Program-made: the position numbers and the translations under genes | Shown here: one piece after another, positions 1 to 9,002 of the stretch | How the letters are laid out: every line of letters begins with the position of its first letter | Position numbering within the stretch: the first letter of the stretch is position 1 | Assembly (NCBI GenBank): GCA_002342985.1 | Contig: DDRC01000058.1 | Location: 519-33,165, forward strand | Length of the DNA stretch: 32,647 nucleotides | Reading direction: 5' to 3' | Source of the DNA: Flavobacteriales bacterium UBA2426 | GTDB lineage: Bacteria > Bacteroidota > Bacteroidia > Flavobacteriales_F > PHOS-HE28 | Notes under the pieces: model-generated | Seen by the model: only the letters and a program-made list of their open reading frames with translations | Told to the model about the DNA's origin: nothing | Database searches by the model: none

Positions 1-1
1 G

Positions 2-454
2 GATTATCCCGAAGGCCCCCAGGACCAGATCGGGAAGTGGGTGGAAGCCGGATTCCTCCAACCGGGATTCCCGCCCCCGGTGCCCGTGGCACGGTGGAAC
101 GACCCTTCTGCATCGCTCAACGAACGGGTGCGCGCCTATGTGGACATGAACTGCGCCCACTGCCATGCGGAGGGGAAGCACTGCGACTACCGGCCTATGC
201 GCTTCGCATGGGAGGAGACCGTAGACCCCATCAACCTCGGCGTGTGCGTGGAGCCCGAGGACCCGCTGCCCGAGAACCCTGAGCTGGCCTACATCGTGGC
301 ACCCTCCAACACCTACCGCAGCATGCTGCTGCACCGCCTTTCCAGCACCGAAGAGGCCGTCAGGATGCCCTTGATGGGCCGCACCGTGGTGCACGAGGAA
401 GCCGTGCAGCTCTTCACGGAATGGATTAACTCGCTCCCGGAACCCTGCAACTGA
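2..454 (+). CDS. C-terminal part of a c-type cytochrome domain protein (5' end outside window)
   Basis: The frame is open from the first bases, so the gene begins upstream of the window. The visible 150 residues contain one haem-binding CxxCH motif (NCAHCH, Cys codons at 151 and 160) followed by a tail of the type STEEAVRMPLMGR...HEEAVQLFTEWI. From memory this layout matches the cytochrome c end of the secreted family sometimes named SO2930-type or TIGR03806, in which a beta-propeller or other domain precedes the cytochrome. Such proteins are periplasmic or surface electron carriers; the actual substrate cannot be inferred here. The next gene starts 19 bases downstream on the same strand, so the two are probably cotranscribed. 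I am confident of the haem domain and less sure of the family name. Confidence 0.8.
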   Translation, partial: DYPEGPQDQIGKWVEAGFLQPGFPPPVPVARWNDPSASLNERVRAYVDMNCAHCHAEGKHCDYRPMRFAWEETVDPINLGVCVEPEDPLPENPELAYIVAPSNTYRSMLLHRLSSTEEAVRMPLMGRTVVHEEAVQLFTEWINSLPEPCN

Positions 455-473
455 ACCAGCAAACACCGACCGA

Positions 474-2483
474 ATGATGAACCGTTACGCCTTGGCCCTT
501 GCGGCCGCAATGCCGTGGGCCTTCGCCCAGGCCCAGAACACCTGCTCCACGGCGCTGCCGGTGGTGGCTGGTGTGGTCTATACCGTGGATACCGTGGATG
601 GGACCACGGTGCCCTTGCCCGTGTGCAGCTCCGGTGGCACCGGCGCCACCGCGGGTGAGTGGTACGTCTACACCGCCACGGAATACGTCACTGTGATCAT
701 CAGCAGCGACCTGTCCCAGAACGGCAACACCGACACCCGCGTGCAGGTGTACACCGGCGACTGCAACAATCTCACCTGCCTGGTGGGCGATGACGACAGC
801 GGCACGGGCCTCCTAACCGTGGCCATGTTCAACGCCTTCGCGGGCCAGAGCTACCTCATCGCCTGGGACAACCGGTACTCCAGCCTTGGCTTCGACTTCA
901 CCCTCACGGAGCAGCCCTGGGACCCCACGGCCATCAGCTTCACCAACCTATCCGTGCCGACCAACGGCTGCTCTGGATGCGGGCAGGCCGCCGTGGACAT
1001 GAACAACGACGGCTACGATGACGTGGTCACCGTGACCGCCTCCAACATCCGGGTCAACTACCAGCAGCCGGATGGCACCTTCAGCATGGTGGATTACCCC
1101 ACCACCAACGCCGACTACACCCCGAGCTGGAGCATCGCCGCCGGCGACATCGACGCCAATGGCTACCTCGACCTGCTCTATGGCGGCGGCCAGGGCGTCA
1201 CGTTCATGTACGCCAGCGACGATGGCACGGCCTTCTCCGAGGTGAGCGGTTCACAGTACGTCTTCTCCCAACGCTCCAACTTCGTGGACATCAACAACGA
1301 TGGCCATCTCGATGCCTTCGTCTGCCACGATGTGCAGCCGAATGTCTTCTACCTCAATGACGGTACGGGCGCGCTGGACTTCAACCAGGGCGGCTTGGGC
1401 AACACGCCCGACGGCGGCAACTACGGCTCCATTTGGATCGACTACAACAACGATCGCCGGATCGACCTCTTCATCGCCAAGTGCCGCGGCGGGGCGGCCG
1501 TGCCCGCCTCGGTGGACCAGATGCACCGCAACAACGGTGACGGGACCTTCACGGAGGTCGGCGGAGCGCTGGGGCTGGGCGGCTTTCAGCAGAGCTGGAG
1601 CAGCGCTTGGGCCGATTTCGACATGGATGGCGACATGGACGTGCTCATCGGCGCCAGCTCCTTCGCCCAAGGCGGCCACATGCTCATGCGAAACGATGGC
1701 GATGTCTTCACCGATGTCACCGAGGGCTCGGGCTTCGATGTGTTCGCTGGAACGAGCGTCGAGTGGGTGGCCCACGACTTCAACAACGATGGCTGGGTTG
1801 ATGTGCTCGGCGCCTCCAGCACCATCCACTTCAACAATGGCGATATGACCTTCACGCCGATCGCTGTGCCTGCCAGCAGCGGCTCCGTTGCAGACCTGAA
1901 CAGCGATGGCTTCCTCGACGTGCTCAATGGCGGCACCATCCGCCTGAACACCGGCAACGACAATAACTGGGTCCGCATCAATCTGCAGGGCACCTTGAGC
2001 AACATCAACGGTATCGGCGCGCGCGTGGAGCTCACCAGCCCCATGGGCACCCAGATGCGCGATGTGAAGAGCGGCGATGGGTTCCGCCACATGAGCTTCA
2101 TCGGCGCCCATTTCGGCTTGGGCACGGACGACGTGGTGGAGCAGGTGACCGTGTACTGGCCGAGCGGGCAGGTGGACGTGGTGAAAGGCGTGGCGGTCAA
2201 CACCGCTACCACGATCACAGAGAGCCTAACCACCGGCCTTCAGGACGTATCCGGCCTTGAACTCCGGATCTCCCCCAACCCAGCCGTGGATCGCATCACC
2301 ATCGCGGGCGCCGAGGGCGAGACAATCCTTCGCACCCGCCTGATCGATGCATCCGGCAAAGCCATCGCCATGCCCGCCCTACGGCACGGACAGCTGGATG
2401 TGTCTGGTCTGGCCAAGGGCAGCTACCTCCTTGAGCTGGAGACCGGCAAGGGCCTTATGCGGGAGCGCTTCAGCAAGCTCTGA
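474..2483 (+). CDS. Secreted FG-GAP/VCBS repeat protein with UnbV/ASPIC domain and T9SS sorting domain
   Basis: This is a 669-residue exported protein. A signal peptide ends at about residue 18-20 (AFA or AQA, both followed by Gln). Residues about 150-500 hold repeated calcium-binding-like FG-GAP/VCBS units (DMNNDGYDD, DINNDGHLD, DYNNDRRID, DFDMDGDMD, DFNNDGWVD, DLNSDGFLD), expected to form a beta-propeller. Residues about 505-585 match the UnbV/ASPIC domain (GIGARVEL, GFGLG-like loop, VYWPSGQVD). From about residue 598 a type A T9SS sorting domain follows (SPNPAVDRI ... GSYLLELETG ... RFSKL). It is therefore probably exported by T9SS to the cell surface or medium. Ligand and function are unknown; FG-GAP/UnbV proteins are common in Bacteroidota and often annotated as adhesion-like. 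An adjacent ATG at 477 is an equally possible start. Confidence 0.9.
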   Translation: MMNRYALALAAAMPWAFAQAQNTCSTALPVVAGVVYTVDTVDGTTVPLPVCSSGGTGATAGEWYVYTATEYVTVIISSDLSQNGNTDTRVQVYTGDCNNLTCLVGDDDSGTGLLTVAMFNAFAGQSYLIAWDNRYSSLGFDFTLTEQPWDPTAISFTNLSVPTNGCSGCGQAAVDMNNDGYDDVVTVTASNIRVNYQQPDGTFSMVDYPTTNADYTPSWSIAAGDIDANGYLDLLYGGGQGVTFMYASDDGTAFSEVSGSQYVFSQRSNFVDINNDGHLDAFVCHDVQPNVFYLNDGTGALDFNQGGLGNTPDGGNYGSIWIDYNNDRRIDLFIAKCRGGAAVPASVDQMHRNNGDGTFTEVGGALGLGGFQQSWSSAWADFDMDGDMDVLIGASSFAQGGHMLMRNDGDVFTDVTEGSGFDVFAGTSVEWVAHDFNNDGWVDVLGASSTIHFNNGDMTFTPIAVPASSGSVADLNSDGFLDVLNGGTIRLNTGNDNNWVRINLQGTLSNINGIGARVELTSPMGTQMRDVKSGDGFRHMSFIGAHFGLGTDDVVEQVTVYWPSGQVDVVKGVAVNTATTITESLTTGLQDVSGLELRISPNPAVDRITIAGAEGETILRTRLIDASGKAIAMPALRHGQLDVSGLAKGSYLLELETGKGLMRERFSKL

Positions 2484-2503
2484 GCGCGATTCGCTGCGTT
2501 TCC

Positions 2504-2538
2504 AGCGCCCCCGGTCGGATGGCACGGCCGGGGGCGCT
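2504..2538 (+). terminator. GC-rich hairpin after the FG-GAP gene
   Basis: A perfect 11-base inverted repeat (AGCGCCCCCGG / CCGGGGGCGCT) with a 13-base loop starts 20 bases after the stop codon. Only a short pyrimidine run (CCTTTCC) follows, so it is a weak intrinsic terminator or an mRNA 3' stabiliser. It lies between the FG-GAP gene and the next co-directional gene. Confidence 0.55.
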
Positions 2539-2600
2539 CCTTTCCGGGCTGGACATAACCGGTTGGCGTTCACTACATTTACGGGTAATATAGGCTTGCC

Positions 2601-4337
2601 ATGCCCCGCAGCGCGGCTTCGAGCTCCCTCTTGCGCGCCAAGCGAATGCGCTTGGCATGCGCCTTCGGCATGGCCATCGGGTGCATCGAAGCCGCTCACG
2701 CCGACCACTTCTCCGGCGCCACCATCACGTACGAATGCCTCACGGGCAATCAATACCGCATCTACCTCGACCTCTACCTGGACTGCGCCGGCTCTGTCAT
2801 CACGCCGCATACGCTCAACTTCAGCAACAACTGCGGAATCTCCTTCTCCATCACCGGGTTGACGCCTGTGAGCGTCACGGAGGTGTCGCCGCTGTGCCCG
2901 ACGCAGGTCGCAAACAGCACTTGCAACGGTGGGGCGTTGCCGAGCTTCAAGAAATACCGCTTCCAGACCACGCTCTTCCTGTCGCCGTGCAACAAATGGA
3001 CGATTGATTGGTACACCTGCTGCAGGAACACCACGCAGAACATCAACCTCACACCCGGCATGTACGTGGTTGCCACCCTGAACAACAGCGGCGGGCTCTG
3101 CGACCGATCGCCCACCTTCATCGACGTGGGCGTGCCCTATGTCTGCGTGAACCAGCCCGTGGCCTACAACCTCGGCGTGGTCGACCCCGACGGCAACACG
3201 ATGAGCTTCGCGCTGGTTAGCGCCCGCTTCGCCACGCCTGCGCCCATGGACGTCACCTATCAGTCGGGGATGTCTGGACCGGTGCCGATTCCGGGGATTA
3301 CCATCAATGCATTCACGGGCCAGCTCAGCTTCACGCCAACGGCCCAGGGGTACTACGTCGTGGTGGTCGAAGTCAAATCCTTCACGCCGGGTGGCGTGCT
3401 CATCGGCACCGTGATGCGCGACCTGATGTTCAGTGTCGTGGTGTGCGATGGCACCCCGCCCGCAACGAGCGGCATATCATCCGCCACCAACAATTTCTCC
3501 TTCTGGCCGAGCCAGTTCATCGCCTGCCCCGGGAGCCTTTGTTTCTCCCTGGTCTTCTCAGACCCGCAGGCCGGACAGGCCTTGACCGTGACCTCCAATG
3601 CCACTTCCGTGCTGCCGGGCGCCACTTTCTCCGTAACCGGCACCAACCCCGCCACGGCAACCGTCTGCTGGACCGTGACCGGGACCTCCTTCCCAATCAA
3701 CATCTGGTTCCAGGTCACCGACAATGCGTGCCCCATCGCCAACACCATGTCATTCGCGATCAGCGCCGTGGACTGCTCCTTCCTCCCGGTGGAGCTCCTG
3801 TCGCTCGCGGCCGGGTGGGAGGGCAGCGAGGCACGCGTGAACTGGGAGACCGCCACGGAACAGGACAGTTGGCGGTTCACGGTGGAGCGCTCCGCCGATG
3901 GTTCGTCCTTCGTACCCTTGGGAACCGTGGATGCTGCGGGCAACTCCCAGTCAGTGAGGAGCTACAGCTGGCTGGATCGCTCCCCCCTGCCCGTCACGGG
4001 CTATTACCGGATCGTGGAAACGGCTCTTGACGGCAGTTCCTGGACCAGCCCGGTGGTGGCGCTGCCCCCCTTGGAGCGCCCGGTGCCTGAAGCGCTGCTC
4101 GTTGGACCCTCGGAGTGGCTCATTGCCGGGTCCGGAACACAAGGCTATTGGGTCCTGTACGATGCCGTGGGCAGGACCTTGGCCCAGGGGCTCCTCGACC
4201 CCGAGTCCGGAGCACGCATTGCTGCCGCCGGCTTCGGCCCGCACCTCCTGCGCGTGGAAACGGATGGGCGCTCTTTCGCCCTGGCACTGCCTGCCGCGCT
4301 CGGCCTCCACGAAGGCATCCGGATCCGCGGACGCTGA
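2601..4337 (+). CDS. Secreted Cys-rich surface protein with Bacteroidota-type C-terminal Fn3-like region
   Basis: This 578-residue exported protein has no family I can name for its first 390 residues. That part is rich in paired cysteines (for example WYTCCRNT, CPGSLC) and repetitive beta-strand sequence of the gliding-motility or PKD-like sort found in Bacteroidota surface proteins. Residues about 395-490 carry a segment often seen just before T9SS sorting domains (FLPVELLSL, NWETATEQ, VERSADGSSF, YYRIVETALDG). The last 80 residues resemble a sorting domain (LYDAVGRTLAQG, GPHLLRVETDGRSF) but lack the PNP motif and run about 15 residues past the usual end. An ATG at 2646 gives a cleaner signal peptide (cut after AHA, before Asp); the Cys in AIGC could alternatively be a lipobox. 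Secretion is likely; function is unknown. Confidence 0.8.
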   Translation: MPRSAASSSLLRAKRMRLACAFGMAIGCIEAAHADHFSGATITYECLTGNQYRIYLDLYLDCAGSVITPHTLNFSNNCGISFSITGLTPVSVTEVSPLCPTQVANSTCNGGALPSFKKYRFQTTLFLSPCNKWTIDWYTCCRNTTQNINLTPGMYVVATLNNSGGLCDRSPTFIDVGVPYVCVNQPVAYNLGVVDPDGNTMSFALVSARFATPAPMDVTYQSGMSGPVPIPGITINAFTGQLSFTPTAQGYYVVVVEVKSFTPGGVLIGTVMRDLMFSVVVCDGTPPATSGISSATNNFSFWPSQFIACPGSLCFSLVFSDPQAGQALTVTSNATSVLPGATFSVTGTNPATATVCWTVTGTSFPINIWFQVTDNACPIANTMSFAISAVDCSFLPVELLSLAAGWEGSEARVNWETATEQDSWRFTVERSADGSSFVPLGTVDAAGNSQSVRSYSWLDRSPLPVTGYYRIVETALDGSSWTSPVVALPPLERPVPEALLVGPSEWLIAGSGTQGYWVLYDAVGRTLAQGLLDPESGARIAAAGFGPHLLRVETDGRSFALALPAALGLHEGIRIRGR

Positions 4338-4379
4338 AGGCCCCTTCGTGAGCAACGCGCCGCCGAGCCGGAGAATCGG

Positions 4380-5398
4380 CTATCGCTCCTTCCAAACCAC
4401 CTCGAGCACCACCTGCCCCACTGCTTTCAGCGTGGCGGGGTCAATCACGTCCATGTCGTCATCGTGCGTATGCCAGCTGGGGTGGAAGGCATTGGTGGCC
4501 TCGTGGTACTCGATGATGTCGATGGTGGGGATGCGCAGCCGGCGGTTGATGGGCAGGTGGTCGTCCGTGCCTACGAAATGCTTGGTCTCCTGAACGAACC
4601 GGTCACCATACCCGATGGCCTCTGCGGTGCGCCACACCTTGGCCACCACGCCGGCTGCATACTGCATGCTGATGGCCTCACGGAAGAAGCGCGCATCCTT
4701 GGCCCCGCACATGTCGAGCAGGATGCCGAAGCGCGCCGTGTAGCCTGCCACATGGGGGTTCTTCGCGAAGTACTGCGAGCCCAGCGCCCATGTGTCGATG
4801 GTGTTCTCATCCAACTGAAAGGAGCCGCTGGGCTGCCCATAGTCCTCCACATCGGTGAAGAGCATGTCGATGCCCGGGCCGTGGCGCTTGCCGCCGAGGT
4901 GCCGCGCGAGCTCCAGCAGGATGCCCACCCCGCTGCCGCCGTCGTTGGCACCCAGGATGGGCTCATGCGGCCGTTCCTCGTCCTTGTCGGCGATGGGCCG
5001 CGTATCGTAATGGGCGAGCAGCAGGATGCGCTCCTTGGCCTCGGGATTGAACGTGGCGATGATGTTCCGCAACGGGAGCTCCTTGCCGTTGTATGCCTTC
5101 ACCGTCGCCCGCTGCTCCCTCACGATGGCGCCATGGCTTTTCAGCTTGGCCACGATCCAATCCGCGCAGGCTGCGTGCTGCGGCGTACCGGGCACGCGCG
5201 GGCCGAAGCTCACCTGATGGGCGACGAATGCGTAGGCGCTGTCAGGATCGAAGAGCGGGGTGGCAGGCAGGCTGGGCAGCGGCGCCTCCCCGCTACGCGC
5301 GTTGGTGGGCGTATCCGTGGAGCACCGTGTCAATGGCAGCGTCAGCAGCGCCATCAGGGCGATGCGCAGCACGCGGGCTGCGGCCCTTCCGCTGGGGT

Positions 5399-5402
<4 letters not shown>
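4380..5402 (-). CDS. Lipoprotein-like glutaminyl-peptide cyclotransferase (M28 family)
   Basis: This M28-fold zinc enzyme is expected to convert N-terminal Gln of exported proteins to pyroglutamate in the periplasm. Residues use the ATG at 5402 (340 aa). Visible hallmarks are LAHYDTRP (about 129-136), GANDGGSG (about 151-158, Asp metal ligand), TDVEDYG (about 183-189, catalytic and metal acidic pair) and PSWHTHDD (about 308-315, His ligand). The stretch WALGSQYFAKNPHV and the following GILLDMCGAKDA are typical of Bacteroidota glutaminyl cyclases. An aminopeptidase is the alternative. The start at 5402 is favoured over one 12 bases upstream because it overlaps the cysS stop as ATGA, suggesting translational coupling. 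The N-terminus is hydrophobic and ends in LTRC at Cys27; Arg just before the Cys is unusual for a lipobox. Confidence 0.88.
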
Positions 5403-6883
<1,481 letters not shown>

Positions 6884-6914
6884 GTCGCCTCCATGCCCAT
6901 ACGGCATGGCCGCG

Positions 6915-6922
6915 CGAAGGTA
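6915..6922 (-). promoter_or_regulatory. cysS: Putative -7 promoter box (TACCTTCG) for cysS
   Basis: TACCTTCG on the minus strand matches the Bacteroidota -7 consensus TAnnTTTG with one change (T to C) shared by other boxes in this window. It lies 32 bases before the cysS ATG. I see no clear TTG -33 element. Confidence 0.5.
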
Positions 6923-6948
6923 GAGCCCCCGGCAGGAAGGCGAAGTGC

Positions 6949-7821
6949 CTACTTCCGGTCCTCGTCGGTGATCACCGCATCCCCGAGGTAGCGCCCCTCC
7001 TTGTAAAGGCGGACCCGCACGAGCAGGCCATTGGCGTCATACTCGTAGCGCTTGCCCTCCCATAGCCGCCCCCCCTTGAATTCGCCCTGCTGGGAGAGCC
7101 TGAGCTGCTTGTCGTACATCGTGTTGTAACCATTCTCCCGGAAGACCACCGCGTTGGTGCGCTCGGTGGGGGCGGGGGGCGGCGCGGGCTCGGCCTTCGG
7201 GTCCACCTTGACATCGTCCGCCTTGGGGACCGGCTTGATCCAGCGGCTGTTGGCCGCATCGATCACGCCGTCGTTGAACCGGGCGGTCTGCGTGAGCTGG
7301 CCGTTGGCATCGTACCGCTTCAGCGCACCGTCCTCTTTGCCCTCCTCCACCGTCACCAGCACGGCCAGCTGGCCATTCTCGTGGTAGTAGCGCTGCTCCC
7401 CGTCGCGCAAGCCATACGCATTGAAGACGAAATCCTGCGCGAGCTTGCCGTTCGGGTGCCAGCGCTGGAACTTGCCGGTGTTGCGGTCCAGGTCCCAGGT
7501 TCCCTGCTCCTCCACCGCGCCATTGGGATAGTAGGTCTTGTACTCGCCCTTGGGACGGCCCATCTGGTAGGCGATCTCACTCATCACCTTGCCATTGGGC
7601 CAGTACCTCTTCCACAACCCCACGCGCTTGCTGTTGCTGTAGCGTCCCTCCTCGATCAGCTGGCCATCAGCATACTCCGGCTTTTCGGCGCGTGGCGCCA
7701 GCACCCGCCAATACCCCTGCTTGCGTCCCAATTCATCCACCACGTTGAGCGTATCCTGGGCGATGGCGGTCACGCGGCCGCCGATGAGCATGAGCAGTGC
7801 GAAAGGGAGGGTCCGGAGCAT
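6949..7821 (-). CDS. Secreted YwqK/MORN-variant repeat protein
   Basis: A 290-residue exported protein. The signal peptide ends AIA at residue 21 with Gln22 next. The middle contains tandem MORN_2-type repeats of the form GxWKRYWPNGKVxSE, GEYKTYYPNGAVEEQG, GKFQRWHPNGKLAQD and GEQRYYHENGQLAVL. A proline-rich linker (PAPPPAPTE) and a further degenerate repeat (GKRYEYDANGLLVRVRLY) follow. Such proteins are frequently labelled YwqK-family antitoxin, but there is no toxin gene beside it and the export signal argues against that role. An envelope repeat protein of unknown function is the safer reading. The frame stays open upstream to about 8022, but only the ATG at 7821 puts the hydrophobic signal at the N-terminus. 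Confidence 0.85.
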   Translation of the reverse strand: MLRTLPFALLMLIGGRVTAIAQDTLNVVDELGRKQGYWRVLAPRAEKPEYADGQLIEEGRYSNSKRVGLWKRYWPNGKVMSEIAYQMGRPKGEYKTYYPNGAVEEQGTWDLDRNTGKFQRWHPNGKLAQDFVFNAYGLRDGEQRYYHENGQLAVLVTVEEGKEDGALKRYDANGQLTQTARFNDGVIDAANSRWIKPVPKADDVKVDPKAEPAPPPAPTERTNAVVFRENGYNTMYDKQLRLSQQGEFKGGRLWEGKRYEYDANGLLVRVRLYKEGRYLGDAVITDEDRK

Positions 7822-7946
7822 GTCTCGTACAGGGTTCGCGTCCGCGAAACGAGCAGGGGCGGTTGAAGGTTGCGCTTGACCCGGCCCGAGAGGGCGTTGG
7901 GGGGCGTTGCCGACTCCGCCTGGCGGGGTCCGCCCGGGGACCGGCC

Positions 7947-8897
7947 TCACACCACCAGCTGCCGCTTCAGGTTCACCATCATGTCGTCCACCATCGCGCC
8001 GAGGTCGTACTGCGGCCTCCACCCCCAGTCGGCGCGGGCGGCGCTGTCGTCGATGCTGCGCGGCCAGCTGTCGGCAATGGCCTGGCGGTGGTCCGGGGCG
8101 TAGTCGATGGTGAAGCCGGGGATATGGCGGCGCACCTCAGCGGCGATCTGCTCCGGATCGAAGCTGAAGCCGGCCAGGTTGTAGCTGGTGCGCTGCTTCA
8201 CCTGTTCGGCCGGAGCCTCCATCAGGTCGATGGTGGCGCGGATGGCATCCGGCATGTACATCATGGGCAGGGTGCTCTTGGGCCCCAGGAAGCTCGTGTA
8301 CCTGCCGTGCTTGATCGCCTCGTGGAAGATGTGCACGGCGTAATCGGTGGTGCCGCCGCCCGGGGCGCTCTTCCAGCCGATAAGGCCGGGGTAGCGGATG
8401 CTGCGGACATCCACCCCATAGCGCTTGTGGTAGTACTGGCACCAGCCCTCGCCGGCCAGCTTGCTGATGCCGTAGACGGTGGTGGGCTCGGTCACCGTCT
8501 GCTGCGGGGTGCCGTCCTTCGGGGTGGTGGGGCCGAACACCGCGATGCTGCTGGGCCAGTAGACCTTCTTCAGCTTCCCCTCCCGGGCCAGTTCCAGCAC
8601 GATGAAAAGGCTCTCCATGTTCAGCTTCCAGGCGAAGGCGGGGTCCTTCTCCGCGGTGGCGCTGAGCAGGGCGGCCAGGAGGTACACCTCGGTGATGCCG
8701 TGCTTGTCGATGATGCGTTCGATGCCCCGGCGGTCCATGGCGTCCACCAGCACGAAGGGACCATCCTGCTTCACTTGGGGCTCCTTGATGTCGGAGGCCA
8801 CCACGTTCTGGTTGCCAAACCGGGCCCGAAGGCCCTCCACGAGCTCGGTGCCGATCTGGCCCGAGCTGCCGATCACCAGGATCTTCTTGTCGCCCAT
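7947..8897 (-). CDS. tdh: L-threonine 3-dehydrogenase, short-chain (epimerase-like) type
   Basis: Probably oxidises L-threonine to 2-amino-3-ketobutyrate with NAD+, the first step of threonine conversion to glycine and acetyl-CoA. The 316-residue protein begins with a Rossmann nucleotide motif GSSGQIG (10-16) and has the extended-SDR catalytic set with Ser116/117 (WPSSIAVFGP), Tyr142 and Lys146 (VYGISK). The motifs YPGLIGWKSAPGGGTTDYAV and MYMPDAIRATI are characteristic of the SDR threonine dehydrogenases of Bacteroidota; the E. coli enzyme is an unrelated zinc type. UDP-sugar epimerase is the less likely alternative. The start at 8897 is supported by the Rossmann spacing and by a TAGCTTTG box 18 bases upstream. 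The gene is divergent from trhO with a 105-base gap. Confidence 0.88.
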   Translation of the reverse strand: MGDKKILVIGSSGQIGTELVEGLRARFGNQNVVASDIKEPQVKQDGPFVLVDAMDRRGIERIIDKHGITEVYLLAALLSATAEKDPAFAWKLNMESLFIVLELAREGKLKKVYWPSSIAVFGPTTPKDGTPQQTVTEPTTVYGISKLAGEGWCQYYHKRYGVDVRSIRYPGLIGWKSAPGGGTTDYAVHIFHEAIKHGRYTSFLGPKSTLPMMYMPDAIRATIDLMEAPAEQVKQRTSYNLAGFSFDPEQIAAEVRRHIPGFTIDYAPDHRQAIADSWPRSIDDSAARADWGWRPQYDLGAMVDDMMVNLKRQLVV

Positions 8898-8915
8898 TGT
8901 CGCGCTGGAATGGGC

Positions 8916-8923
8916 CAAAGCTA
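8916..8923 (-). promoter_or_regulatory. Putative -7 promoter box (TAGCTTTG) for threonine dehydrogenase
   Basis: Exact match to the Bacteroidota -7 consensus TAnnTTTG on the minus strand, 18 bases before the ATG at 8897. Confidence 0.5.
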
Positions 8924-8969
8924 GCCCGGAACGGGTTCCTGGGAAGGCCAGCGCCGGGCGCCTTCCCCG

Positions 8970-8977
8970 TATCTTCG
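8970..8977 (+). promoter_or_regulatory. trhO: Putative -7 promoter box (TATCTTCG) for trhO
   Basis: TATCTTCG on the plus strand lies 25 bases before the trhO ATG and is the same TTCG variant seen upstream of several other genes here. Confidence 0.45.
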
Positions 8978-9002
8978 CCACACCACAGCGGCTGCACCGA
9001 AC

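Noticed and set aside
2574..2593. Promoter for the gene at 2601 (TACATTTA and TAATATAG)
   Set aside because: Both boxes deviate from the local pattern, and the only TTG nearby (2563-2565) is badly spaced for the first and merely plausible for the second.
4366..4381. Hairpin AGCCG/CGGCT between two convergent genes
   Set aside because: A five-base stem overlapping a stop codon is too weak to call a terminator.
6949..7821. Antitoxin of a toxin-antitoxin pair (YwqK label)
   Set aside because: The protein has an export signal and there is no toxin gene next to it, so the label is probably only a repeat-family name.
7900..7946. Terminator downstream of threonine dehydrogenase
   Set aside because: Only short five-base stems (GGTCC/GGACC) can form and there is no T-run; the GC-rich sequence makes such stems likely by chance.
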